Of a stretch of 64,000 bases of DNA, positions 30,166 through 41,000 are shown piece after piece. Every line of letters starts with the position of its first letter. Position 1 is the stretch's first letter. This DNA is from Liolophura sinensis (taxonomy: Eukaryota; Mollusca; Polyplacophora; Chitonida; Chitonidae), in contig NC_088298.1 in assembly GCF_032854445.1 (NCBI RefSeq), positions 62,001 through 126,000 of the forward strand, read 5' to 3'. The notes beneath the pieces are model-generated. The model saw only the letters and a program-made list of their open reading frames with translations. It was not told the origin of the DNA and made no database searches. The position numbers and the translations under genes are program-made.

Positions 30166-30327
30166 GATAGATAGACTACCCCTTCACCCACAGGTAAAGA
30201 CAATAACCAACACCAAAGACCAGGGTCGTCAACCTGAAAACTTTTTTTTATTTATTTTTTCGAACTCGAACAGTGAACAAACGAATGAACGAATAAATAC
30301 ATGCTGTAAGTGTCCATTATTTTGGTG
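30166..30327. other. Right GATA flank and 3' region of the PC4-like gene
   Basis: GATAGATAGA (30166-30175) is the right target flank of the LINE array. The rest reads, on the minus strand, as the 3' region of the PC4-like gene: an A/T-rich tract with AATAAA-type signals lies at about 30240-30262, some 70-85 bases beyond its stop. Confidence 0.6.
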
Positions 30328-31671
30328 TCACGGTGAGAAATGTCTCGTGATGATGATTGTATCGCCAATATGAAAGTCCTGACACTGGTCAATGTTTATA
30401 ACGCGCACCACCCTAGTCATCTTCCTGTAAAAAACACACATAGGTAAAAACAAAACGACAATGTATGAAGGGCAAAGCAAACAAAAAAAAAGCTGGGTAA
30501 GGGTGGTGCGGTTAAAACAAAAACACACTCACTCGGTCATCGTAGCCTGGGTGGCCTGGGTAGGCTGGTTGGCTTGGTTGTTAGGCCGGATTGTAGGCTG
30601 CTTGTCAGGTGCAGAGAGGTTCTTGTCTGTCATCAAATACTTCACGTACATCTGGGCGAATGCCGGGTTCGATTTGTTGATCGGCGTCTCATTTAAAAAC
30701 TGCCGCAGTTGGTCTTTCACACTCTTCTCCACAGCCCACGGGAGGGAGGCTGCCTTACGGGCCTGGCGCATGAACTTGGCCAACACAGGTCCCTCTTTCA
30801 GGTAACGCATACGGGCCTCGTCCACGATACTCAGGGTCAGCTCTCGGTTCTCCAGCAAGGAAGGCCGGGGAGGAGATGGATCACTCGCGGTGTTGGTGGA
30901 TTGTCGACTGTACACATCGCGCTGTAACTTGAGGAGGTGGGGTTGGAGAGCTACATCGTAAGCTTGCCACAGCAAGGCTGTTAGCGCCGTCTCAAGCTCA
31001 GGGTTTAACGGGTCCGCCTTTTCCACCTTTTCCACTGGGATGTCGGGGATGGTGGGGGTTGCAGTAGCAGCAGTAGTCGCATCATCGGCAGTCTCCCCAT
31101 CAGCAGTCGTCACAGCAGCCGTCACAGCAGCGGTTAAAGCAGCACTCATAGCAGCATTCACCTCACCGCCCGTCTCACCAGTCTCTCCAGTTTCTCCAGT
31201 CTCTCCGGTCTCTTCAGTCTTCCCCTCCTCTGTTTCCATCATCTCCATCTCCATCCCCGGCTCTTGGGGCTCTTGGGGGTCTTGGGGCTCTTGGATGTCG
31301 TCGTTATCACCAGCCTCGATCACCACCAGCACCAAGGCGTCGATGTCGGGGATGGCCTGGACTAGTTTTTGCCAGTAAGTCCAGTACTTGAGCGTGATAC
31401 CCTCACTCGTCGGGTAGAGTCGACCGTTCGGCTGGTAGGCTCGCCATTTCTTCACATGAACGTACAGGACACCCTCCGAGTTCCTCAGCGTGGACAGAAA
31501 GTACCCGTTGGAGAGTGGCTCCCGCACAGGTAAACCCGCCTCAGGTAGATCAGCAGCCAGGGTCTTGAGCCGAGTCCACCCCACCCCGTCAAGCCTGACG
31601 CGTTTGGGTGGAGCGTTCGGGTCTGTCGGTGATTGGCAGATCTCAATCGTCTCGTCTCTACACACCCCCAC
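30328..31671 (-). CDS. PC4-like ssDNA-binding domain protein of the Polinton, two exons
   Basis: The long exon is open from about 31725 to 30533; no ATG is found, so 31671 is only the first non-canonical start and a further upstream exon is likely. Residues about 55-118 (counted from 31671) resemble the PC4/p15 coactivator fold: GYFLSTLRNSEGVLYVHVKK, then GRLYPTSEGITLKYWTYW, then AIPDID. An acidic region with GETGETGET repeats, an Ala/Thr-rich stretch and a helical C-terminal part follow. The exon ends at a consensus donor (GA/GTGAGT, 30533/30532). A 107-base intron ends in TTTTTTACAG (acceptor at 30425). The second exon (30424-30328) adds about 31 codons and the stop. PC4 proteins bind ssDNA; a role in Polinton replication or late transcription is inferred. 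Confidence 0.6.
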
Positions 31672-32140
31672 CCACAGCCCTCCCCCCTTTCTCCCTCTCT
31701 CCCCGCCTTGGCTGATGACAATGCATTATAATGTATTATGATGTCTGTTATGACGTCGTCATATGTAAACAAACATGTACGGCGACCGAGTCATTGTGTC
31801 CTGCTCGGGCTGAGTGACCTACTAACGGGTCGGTTATATACCTTTTGATTCTCATCCAGAATGTTATTTATTTTCTGAGCCATTTATACACGTACCTCTA
31901 GGCCGGAATATTCGACCTTATAGACTGGTCGATTATATGAAAGAACCCACAAAGAACTAACAAAACCAGTAGAGCATTGTAATCCTGGTTTGTTGTCCGT
32001 GTAGACAAGGCGAGTGTATACATCAGACTGATTATCTAATACGGAGTTTGCTTGACTTCAGTTTTGGATCCACTGTCATCAAAACCTGAGTCTTAGAAAA
32101 GATAGCGCTGTAGAGTGGCGTACCACCGAGGTGATCGGCC
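31672..32140. other. Non-coding leader region upstream of the PC4-like gene
   Basis: No credible ORF. On the minus strand it lies between the TATA box at 32141 and the PC4-like exon, and it is A/T-rich. A TTGTCATCAG-type acceptor (minus strand, about 31712) could join an upstream non-coding exon to the PC4-like exon, which would explain the missing ATG. Confidence 0.4.
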
Positions 32141-32147
32141 TTTTATA
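32141..32147 (-). promoter_or_regulatory. TATA box of the PC4-like gene
   Basis: TATAAAA on the minus strand in the context TCTTATAAAAGGCC. It lies about 470 bases upstream of the PC4-like exon, and a shared upstream module (32265-32383) sits about 120 bases before it. Confidence 0.55.
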
Positions 32148-32264
32148 AGACAACCCCGGCTTGTAAAGTTGGAGGGAAGCGCGGGCCTAAGTGAGAGCAC
32201 TAAAAGTGATGTATCATTGGCGGGCGTGTTTTCATATATCCATCTCGGCTACATTTTCCCGCGT

Positions 32265-32383
32265 GTTTCATACAGAATCTTCCGCCTGGCAGAGCTGTGC
32301 GCGTGACGCTACATTGTTGTCAGCCGGGGTTGTGTTCACCTCGCCTGCTATGTATATATGTATATATGTCTAATACTGACAAC
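32265..32383 (-). promoter_or_regulatory. Shared upstream promoter module, copy A
   Basis: About 119 bases are almost identical to 34421-34546. Shared blocks include GAGCTGTGCGCGTGACGC, TACATTGTTGTCAGCCGG and GGTTGTGTTCA. Each copy lies about 100-125 bases upstream of a TATA box of a minus-strand Polinton gene. A common cis-regulatory element is the simplest reading; an old segmental duplication is the alternative. Confidence 0.55.
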
Positions 32384-33063
32384 CCTACCATGCACCGGCT
32401 GCACCGACTGACCTGCCTGCCTACCTCCCAACCAGCCTGCATTGGAAATACATAAGTAACAGCAATACAGTACACATACACACACAAGAAATTTGGTGTT
32501 TTTTTTCCACGCCGCGGGGTGTATGTGTATAGACTAGCGTGATATAGCGTGTAGTAGACTAGAGTACAGTATAACAGTATATGGGATATAGATATAGATA
32601 GATAAATAGAGAAAACAGTGGTTTGTTTGTTTCAGGCTGGGTATAAATTAGGCAGAGTTTTAAGTAACACCAATACATTACGTATATACACAAGACAAGG
32701 GGATGTAGATATAGATGGATAAATATAGAAAACAGTGGTTTGTTTGTTTCAGGGTGGGTATGAATTAGGCAGAGTTTTAGGTGGAGTAGAAGGTTAGGAA
32801 GACTAAGGATTTGGGATAAAAAAAAAATGGGGAGACTGTCTGGTGTGGAGCTTCTTTTTCTTTCTTTTCTTTTTTTTAGTGCTTAGATTGAGAAAGTACT
32901 CTTTCGGGAAGAGTTGGGTGGCCCTGAAAAGGGCCGTTGGAAAGTGCTGCTGTTTTCTTTCTTTTTTTCTTTTTTTTAAACAGCCATTTTTTTTTCTTTT
33001 TTAAAACAACAAATACAACAGGTTCACAACATGAAAAACGATTAAAACAAGATTGACAAACAA
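32384..33063. repeat. A/T-rich non-coding DNA with an imperfect tandem duplication
   Basis: Bases about 32584-32665 and 32699-32780 are two copies of a unit containing GATATAGAT, GAAAACAGTGGTTTGTTTG, TTTCAGG and AATTAGGCAGAGTTTTA. The rest, between the duplication and the RING gene, is poly-T/A rich, with CTTTTTCTTTC-type tracts. I see no gene. Confidence 0.75.
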
Positions 33064-34245
33064 TTAATAATAGAGACGAATAATACGTAATATGTACAAA
33101 TTACAGAATGGGCACCGCTGGGGTGCGAGACGACGAGCACAGGTAAGGCAAATCGCTGTGTGCCCACAGGGTAAGAGACACGCATCGGACGCTCTTACAT
33201 AACAAATCCGACACTCACGTGTCGGAAAACCGTCCGATGTGTGTCTCCTCCTCCCCTGTGGTGACGCACCAAGGACCTCACCTGCACCACTCTCAGGTGA
33301 TGGTGGGTTGGCTGGTGGTGGGTTGGCTGGTGACGATGACGCTGGTGCTGGTGCGGCTGGTGGTGGTGGGGTCGATCCCGGAGCTGGCGTCAGTGGTATT
33401 GCTCCCACCGCCGCGGGGATTAAAAACCACTGCAGGGGAGGGTCGGCTCGCAATCGAGCCTCAGTGTGGCGAACTAAGGCTTGCCTGTCCTCTAGGGAGT
33501 TGACAGGCCTCACCGCCCCCGCTTGCTCGACTGGTATTGGCTGTGGATCTGGCACTGGTGGTTCTACCACCCCACGGCGGGTGTCACCACCCCGAGGCTG
33601 GGGTGGGACGTGAACTCGGGGCCGACCGCGACGAGCGGATAGCCAGCCAGGTGGTGGTGGTGTTTTTTCCGACAACTGCTCACCCTCGCCGTGGCCTGGA
33701 TTCGAACTCCCACGTGAACGTTCTTCGTCCTCCACTTCGGCTGTATCTTCCAGCTCAAGCCGCCGGGGTAACCCCCGTCCGACGCCTCACCCCCGGGAAC
33801 TCCTCGGTCTGAAAAACCGGTTAATATTGGGTTGCGTTAAACGCCCCTGCCGGGCGAGGGTTATTAATTCTGCCAATCTACCTCGCCCACGCCCGCGCCG
33901 GGTGTTTGGTGATGGTGGTCTTGGGGGGTGTCGCCATAACTCCTTCTCTCACTCGACCGCACCCTGCGCAGGTGCAGGGCTCGGCTCGCCTTCCCCGGTC
34001 GGGGTTCGATTCCAGCTGGGGCTGTTGTTCGGCTAGTTCTGCATTTTCCAGCTGGTGCTGTTGTTCGGTTGGTTCTATATTTTGCGTATCAGGTTGTTGT
34101 TGTTGTTCTGGTGACTGGTATGACGATTAGTGGGGAGGACAGGGGAGTCCAAGTCCAAGGTTCTTCGTCTTCATCCCATGGTGATTCCTCATGAGGATGG
34201 GGTCTCAGCCCACTCATTGTCGTAATCCCCCAGAAAAAGAGCCAT
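33064..34245 (-). pseudogene. RING-finger (C3HC4) protein of the Polinton, N-terminus frameshifted
   Basis: The C-terminal frame (33786-33064) ends in a C3HC4 RING: CRIC, PCGH, CLTC and RCPFC in canonical order, close to the end of the protein as in IAP-type and MULAN-type E3 ligases. A long Pro/Ala/Ser-rich linker precedes it. This frame has no ATG. Upstream, an ATG at 34243-34245 lies about 70 bases below a TATA box and opens an acidic frame (MALFLGDYDNEWAE). Gln-rich coding follows in a shifted frame, so the N-terminal half is broken by at least two frameshifts or contains an intron. A RING ligase in a virus-like element could act on host ubiquitin or apoptosis pathways; this is inference, since no BIR domain is visible. 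Confidence 0.6.
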
Positions 34246-34315
34246 AATAATAACTGTCGATAAAAGCTGTAGATAATTTGTGCTCAGTCTGACCAACTCA
34301 AACCCGCGGTTATGC

Positions 34316-34323
34316 TATATATA
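34316..34323 (-). promoter_or_regulatory. TATA box of the RING-finger gene
   Basis: TATATATA on the minus strand (context GAAGTATATATAGCATAA). The first downstream ATG is at 34245, about 70 bases away, leaving space for a TSS near 34290 (GGTCAGACTG). Confidence 0.6.
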
Positions 34324-34420
34324 CTTCTAACCCTGGCCTGGGCGAAAGCACGACAAAAGGAATTATCAGCCCACTGATTGGATGATGAGTGCGAGCGGGC
34401 TTTTATGTTTTCCCCCGCCC

Positions 34421-34546
34421 GTTTCATACAGAATCATCAGCCTGGAAGAGCTGTGCGCGTGACGCTACATTGTTGTCAGCCGGGGTTGTGTTCAACTCAC
34501 CTGCTATGTATATATCTTATATATATGCAATATGTCTAATACTGAC
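34421..34546 (-). promoter_or_regulatory. Shared upstream promoter module, copy B
   Basis: Matches 32265-32383 over its full length, with small changes in the TATATA-rich part. It lies about 100 bases upstream of the TATA box at 34316. Confidence 0.55.
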
Positions 34547-34699
34547 CAACCTACCCCCCACATCGGCTGGTGGTTGTGATTTCTACGTGTATAAGTGGTC
34601 ATTGTAGGCTTAGGTGTCTTCTTTTCGCCCCGAACCCGCTTTGCTTCTTGAAAGTTAATTTAAGACAGTAAGAGCTATCTCATGTTACATGTTTGTAAC

Positions 34700-35275
34700 A
34701 GTATACGAAAAAAAAAACAATAATTATTGGGCATCATAGATGGCGCTGTAGGGCTCTTCTCATATTTTGTACTATGAACGGTTCAGTTTTCGATACTTGA
34801 GACTCGCGGGTGAACTGCTTTAGCACAGCAAGTGCTACATAACCGTGTGCCTCCAAGTTATCAGCTTATTTTTTTACCTATATCTTGCCTTACACGTTTC
34901 TGTGGTTATATTCTCTGGATGTGGTGCCTTTTCTATGTAAATTTGAATAAAACGATAATTATTGGGCATCATAGATGGCGCTGTAGTTCAAAACAAAAAC
35001 CATGTGTCTACTATGAACGGTTCAGTTTTCGATACTGAGACTCGCGGGTGAACTGCTTTTCGCAGTGGCACAGCGAGTGCTACATAACCGTGTCCCTCCA
35101 AGTTATCAGCTTATTTTTTTACCTATATGTTGCCTTACACGTTTCTGTGGTTATATTTTCTGGATGTGGTGCCTTTTCTATGTAAATTTGAATAAAACAA
35201 TAATTATTGGACATCATAGATGGCGCTGTAGTTCAAAACAAAAACCACGTGGCAAAATAAAGCACAGCTGACAAT
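34700..35275 (+). repeat. Tandem repeat of about 235-247 bp
   Basis: ATCATAGATGGCGCTGTAG occurs three times (about 34733, 34968 and 35213). Between them lies a unit with CTATGAACGGTTCAGTTTTC, GACTCGCGGGTGAACTGCTT, ATAACCGTGT and TTTACCTATAT. Two similar 68-codon open frames in these units reflect the repeat rather than genes. The repeat lies upstream of the PolB gene. Confidence 0.8.
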
Positions 35276-35558
35276 GTTTCCTGAACAATGGGGAACGGGA
35301 ATATCTATCTGGATGATTCATATGTTTTATGTATTAAAAAAAGGACTGTGTCAGTGTGTCATGCTAGGGTTGATATCTATCGGAATGGCTCCTATGTATT
35401 ATATGTGTTATAAAAATTTTTAAGCGGAACATATGTACAATAGTATGTATATAGAGTATGTCTAGGGTTTACCTGGGTTATAACGTCTACACCCTTCTAT
35501 GTTACAGAGACCTGTTTCATCTACCACCACCGACGACAACAAACCCAGCACGAGTTAA
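35276..35558 (+). other. Putative leader/promoter region of the Polinton PolB gene
   Basis: No gene. It holds GTCAGTGTGTCATGCTAGGG-type sequence and GGCTCCTATGTATTAT (about 35353-35402), both of which recur in reverse orientation at 5.14-5.21 kb. A TATGTTACAG-type splice acceptor candidate is near 35504, but the PolB frame has a stop at 35556-35558. Confidence 0.4.
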
Positions 35559-37757
35559 GCTCAAGCGGGGGATGCCTCGCTGAAAGAAGAAGAAAAGAAA
35601 AAACAAAGTCCAACGAGCCAGTTCGAGCCCGACCCGGTACAGCCTCACGAGGCTGTCTTGCCGAGCCGTGACAGTGACGTGCGGGAGTTGTACCAGCGAC
35701 ATTGGCAATCGATCAGGACGCGTTTCCATCGCCACAAACCAATTCAAGACTGCTATAATTACCGACTGAGTGATCTCGGTGCTATCCCAGCCTATGTAGA
35801 CGAGATTTACGAAGACCAGCCGACTACTTTCATTATCAATTACAGTTTTGGATATATCCTCCGCCACAAAGAGACAGGCCAGGTGCGGTATTATTACCCG
35901 AGCACCACCAACACCCGAGTACTCGACGCACCGTACCGCGTGGCGAGTCGGGCTGACCTGCGAGGATTCCACACCCAGCATCTCCTCACGCAAGACCCGC
36001 TTACCTGGGCCCAAAAACAACGCCCCAATACGAAATGGACCGTCGACCTCATCACCAACGTGTTGTTTTTCGTCCACAAACTGCCACATCAGCCTATCGG
36101 TAAAGGTGGGGTAACGTTACCCTCTCACCTGACGGAAAACAAGGGGTTACACACGTTGGTGGGTGGAGCTCATGGTCCTTACAGGGACTATTGGTGTTTG
36201 TTTCGGTGTCTGGCCGTCCATCTAGACCAGGCCGACCCCAAAAACTGCGACGCCCAGGCTGAGGTGTATTACCGCAGGTATCTGGAGGAATTGGAGATTG
36301 AGCCGAGGTATTTCCGCGGAGTACCCCTCAGTGCGCTGGACACGGTGGAAAGCCTGTTTCAAGTGAACATTCAAGTCTACCAGCTCATCCCCATGGATAG
36401 GTCGTACTCAGCACAACTCATTCACCGCAGTGCCGAGCGCTGTTCTACACCTACCCTGCGGTTAAACCTGTACCAGCGGCATTTCAGCTATATCAAAGAC
36501 ATGGGGTGTTATGCTCGATCTTTCACCTGCCAGGTGTGCCATAAGAGTTTTCGGACACTGTGGGAGTTACGACGGCACGGTCAAACGTGCACCGACGCCA
36601 TTCAACGAAAGTACCCTTGGGGTGTCTTCCGCAATCGGCCCACCATTTTCGAAACGTTGGCGGACATGGGGATTGACCTCCAGGACGGTGACGACGGCAT
36701 CTTTCCGTACCGAGCGTGTTACGACTTTGAGGCGTACTTGGCCCCGGTGAACCCGGTGGACGACACGGCGACTGGCTCGACGGAATGGACGGCCCAACAC
36801 ATCCCCATGAGTGTCAGCGTCAACTCTAATGTACCGGATTACGACCAGCCCGTGTGTTTCATCTCCACCGGCGATCCCCAGGCACTCGTCGAGGAAATGA
36901 TGGCTTACCTCAACACCATCAGCGAGATCAGTAGCGCCTATCTCCACGAGCGTTATGCTTACATCCTCGACGCGTTAGACGAGCGGATTGATCCCGACGA
37001 GAAGAAACCGTCTTACACGCGACGGGTACGGGACAGATTCGTGACATATATGGACTCCCCGTCCTCGGCTTTAACGCGGGCAACTACGACCTGAACTTGA
37101 TCAAACAGCAGCTTTACCCCCACCTGGTCCAGAGCGGTGATTTGGAGTATGTGATTAAGCGGAACAATAATCACATGGCCCTCACCACACCTGAAATTTT
37201 TGGACATTCGGAATTACCTGGCCCCGAATTACAGTTACGACAAGTGGGTGAAAGCTTACGACTGCCGCGTGACCAAAGGGAAATTTTGTTACAGCTACAT
37301 AGACTCCCTTGCCCGGCTGGAGGAAACGGTCCTGCCAACGCAACATGCTTTCGACAATGATCTCACCCACCAGCCGTGTACGGACGCGAAGTACAAGACC
37401 CTACAGACGAAGTGGCGAGAGCACGGCATGCGGACCGTCAAAGACTTGCTGCGGTGGTATAATAACCTAGATGTCACTCCCTTCATGGAGGCTGCGGAAA
37501 AGATGTCGGTGTTCTACCAAACCATGCATGTCGATGTCTTCAAAGACTGCATTAGCATACCAGGGCGTACCCTCCGCTACTTGTTTCACGATTTACGGTC
37601 CGTGTTCACCCTCGTCGGTGAGAAAGACAAAGACATGCACCACTGCCTCAAGAAACACATCGTGGGTGGGCCGAGTATCATTTTTCACCGCTACCACGAA
37701 CGAGGCGTGACCCGTATACGGGGAGGGAAGCTTTGTCAGCGGATCGTGGGGTTCGAA
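35559..37757 (+). pseudogene. Polinton protein-primed family B DNA polymerase, exonuclease half only
   Basis: The frame is open from 35559 but has no ATG, so the true start is lost or in an upstream exon. It runs to 37094, shifts frame over about 37050-37196, then returns to the first frame until 37757. Visible features: a DYWCLFRCLAVHLD segment, a C2H2 zinc finger (CQVCHKSF, RRHGQTC), exonuclease motif I (YDFEAY), the exonuclease II region in the shifted stretch (GFNAGNYDLNL), and an IVGGPSIIFHRYHERG-type segment that in this family precedes the palm. A Nimb LINE interrupts it there, so the palm motifs (A, B, C) and thumb are absent. I could not find the rest on the far side of the LINE. The gene could not polymerise. 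Confidence 0.85.
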
Positions 37758-38018
37758 TGAATGAATGATTATGGTTTAACGCCACATCGGCAGCATTTCA
37801 GCGATATCGTGGCGAGAGCAAGGTCGAAACACGAGGCGGTTGACGTTTCCGATATGGTGGTGATAACATTAAAAATGGAAACAAATGTTTGGACATGTTT
37901 AAAACCAGATTAGAATCACCAAAAACAGTTAAAACTCGAAAACCCTCTTATTTTAAAAATAATATATCAAGAAATGTATATATATAACATTATAGATAAA
38001 TATTTATATATTAATAAA

Positions 38019-41000
38019 TTATATCTTATGATAAAGGCCAATGGCCTTCAAATAATTGATGACAACATCACCAGCGATGTTGTCAAACAAATCATATATA
38101 GAGTCGACCGTGTAGAATCTCTGCCGAACGTGGGCAAAGTCCACACAGTCAACCAAGATATGTTTGATGCTATATTGGGCATCGCATCCAACACACTTGG
38201 GAGCACTGCTCCCATCTAATATGAAATTGTGCGTTAGACGAGAATGCCCAACACGACACCTTGTTAAAACGACTTGGTCTCTACGAGACTTTTCGCAAGT
38301 ATAATTGTTGTAGCCAATGACCGGATGAATAGCATGCAGTTTATTGTGGATCTGCAAGTCCCATTCACCCTGCCAAAGGCGACGAATATATTTAAGAATA
38401 TTCGACTTCATGTCAGTATAAAAAGGGATTTTTATCTTAGATATGGGTTTATTTAGGGCAGCTTTCGCCTCCCTGTCTGCGACTGTGTTTCCATGGATAC
38501 CAATATGACTTGGTATCCAGCAGAATATAATATCTTTACCTCTTCTAATTAATTTCCTATGTATAGCTAAAATTTGAACGATCAAGGGATTTTTAAATTT
38601 ATTATTCTGTATTGCCAGTAAGCAAGACAACGAGTCCGTGCATATCATTGCCCTCTGGGCACACCCAGAAGAAACATATGATAAGGCCAGGAGTATAGCT
38701 CTGGCCTCGGCAGAGAATATTGAAGAAGAGGATGGAAGACGAAAGGAAGAGACTCGCTGCTCTAAGACAGCCGCAGTCGCAACCCTGTCCCCATCCTTCG
38801 ACCCGTCAGTATATATAAATTTATAATCCGTATAATTAGCTTTAATTTCAGCAAAACCTTGCTGAATTATAAGAGGATTTATATTCGATTTATTATATTT
38901 ACGTAGATCAAATATTAGTTTTGGTTGTGGGAGAAGCCATGGAGGAGACTCCGGAAAAGACACCGGAGCTATATCATCCAACTTGATGTTTCCTCCCACA
39001 ATATGGTCCTGTATACGAAGACCGAACGAAGGGATCTTGTTAGGACATTTAGTATATTTGTCTACATATAATGGATTGAAAACACAGTCGTAGGCAGGGT
39101 TTGTTGGATGAGCTTTAAGCTTTGTAGCATGTTGAAGGCTCAGTTTTATACGTCGGTGATATAAAGAAGGTTCATTTGCCTCCACGTATAAACTTTCTAC
39201 TGGTGAGGTTCTAAAAGCACCAAGGCTGAGCCTCAAACCTTGGTGATGAACAGGATCCAACATTTTAATATACGACTTCCTAGCGGAACCGTAAATGATG
39301 TATCCATAGTCCAATTTAGACCTCACCAGAGAACGATATAAATTAAGTAAAACTGATCGGTCAGCACCCCAATCGGTACTAGACACGACCTTAATTATAT
39401 CCAGAGCCTTTGTACATTTAGCTTTAAGCATTTTTATATGAGGTATAAAGGATAATTTTTTATCAAATATAACCCCTAAAAATTTATTTTCCAACAATCT
39501 TCACTGGTTCCTCCACAAAATTTAAGCTCAGGGTCTAGATGAAGTTTCCGTTTATTACAGAAATGCATACCGACGGTTTTAGATGTAGAAAATCTAAAAC
39601 CGTTGGCAACTGCCCATTTCTCAATCTTGTGGAGACAAAGCTGCAGTTGCCGCTCGATGTTATTCATATTTTTAGCACGGTAGCATATCAGGAAATCATC
39701 TACGTATAAAGAACCCTCAGTGCCAGATGTCAACGTTTTAGCTAAGCTATTAATTTTTATGCTGAACAGTGTTGGCGAAAGAATACTGCCCTGGGGAACA
39801 CCCATCTCCTGCTCATGCGAATCAGAAAGAGTGGACCCCACCCGTACCTTAAACTGACGATCAGATAGAAATTCGGATATAAATGATGGTAAGCGGCCTT
39901 TAAGACCCATATCAGAAAGGTCCTTCAAAATACCATATTTCCATGTGGTGTCGTAGGCCTTATCAAGGTCAAAAATATAGACACATGTTCATTATTAATA
40001 AAACCGTCACAAATAAAAGTTTCGAAACGGACAAGGTGATCTAAAGTAGATCGACTTTGACGAAAACCACATTGAATGTTAGATAAAAGCTTGTTGGTTT
40101 CAAGAAACCAAACAAGTCTATCATTTATCATCCCGTTCCATAGTCTTACAGACACAGCTGGTAAGAGCTATGGGACGGTAATTATTTGGATCAGTATGAT
40201 CCTTACCCGGTTTAGGGACTGGGATAATACACGCCTCCCTCCAAGTCGGCGGAAAATTACCAGTTTGCCAAATGTCATTAAGTAAATCTAAGAGAGTCTC
40301 AAGTGGCTCAGATGGTAAATGATTCAGAAGCTTATAATATATATTATCAGGGCCACACGCAGTATCGTGGGCCTTTTTAAGAGAAGTTTTAAGTTCCTCA
40401 ATTGAAAAACGACGATTATAATATTTTAAATTCTTAGAAGAAAAAGGCAATTTAATTTTCTCCTGATGTTTTTTAATACGTCGAAACTCAGAAGTGCAAT
40501 TCTCAGAAGAAGATTTCTGAGATATTGTTTCAGCTAGTTTATTCGCTATTTCAGATGGCGATGTTAATAGGGTATCGCCATCTTTTAAATGCTGAATTTT
40601 GGCTTTGTTGTTTTTGCCCTTAAGCTTCTGAACCATGTTCCAGACCTTACGCATGGGTGTTTTTGACGTAATGCCTGAAACAAAGTTCCGCCAACAAGAA
40701 CGTCTCTTAGACTTAATTAATCGACGAGCCTTAGCTCCGAATATACGGACCTGGTTTAAATTATTATTATCAGGACAATGATTAAATCTCCGCTCGGCCT
40801 TTTTGCGATCCTTTATGGCTTTGCGACAGTCATCGTCGTACCAGGGTTTACTTTTGGATTTTGGATTTGTCGAGGTCTTAGGTATGGTTCTATCAGCTGC
40901 TGTTAATATAAGTTCATTAAATTTTAAAAGAGGATCTTCTGCAGCATTGAGATTCTCTGGAGTGATGTCAGCCTCACAGAACATCTCAAATGCCATCCAG

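Larger units (their letters stand above)
1..37757. mobile_element. Polinton/Maverick-type element, split by a LINE array and truncated by a Nimb LINE
   Basis: The parts at 1 to about 5.6 kb and 30.17 to 37.76 kb together encode hallmark Polinton proteins: a chromodomain integrase, an A32-like packaging ATPase, a virion protein and a protein-primed PolB with its N-terminal exonuclease. Structural and integration genes read leftward; PolB reads rightward. The tandem LINE array at 5639-30165 separates the parts, and a Nimb-type LINE cuts PolB at 37757. The usual major capsid and protease genes were not found here and would be expected left of base 1. No terminal inverted repeats are visible. Several genes carry frameshifts, so this is a decayed endogenous copy. 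It is also possible that the two parts derive from two adjacent Polintons. Confidence 0.85.

Noticed and set aside
30074-30373. 99-codon frame with a poly-Lys stretch
   Set aside because: Translation of the LINE A tail plus the 3' region of the PC4-like gene.
34832-35271. Two similar 68-codon frames (LIFLPI...RFCGYI)
   Set aside because: They arise because the underlying DNA is a tandem repeat; no other coding evidence.
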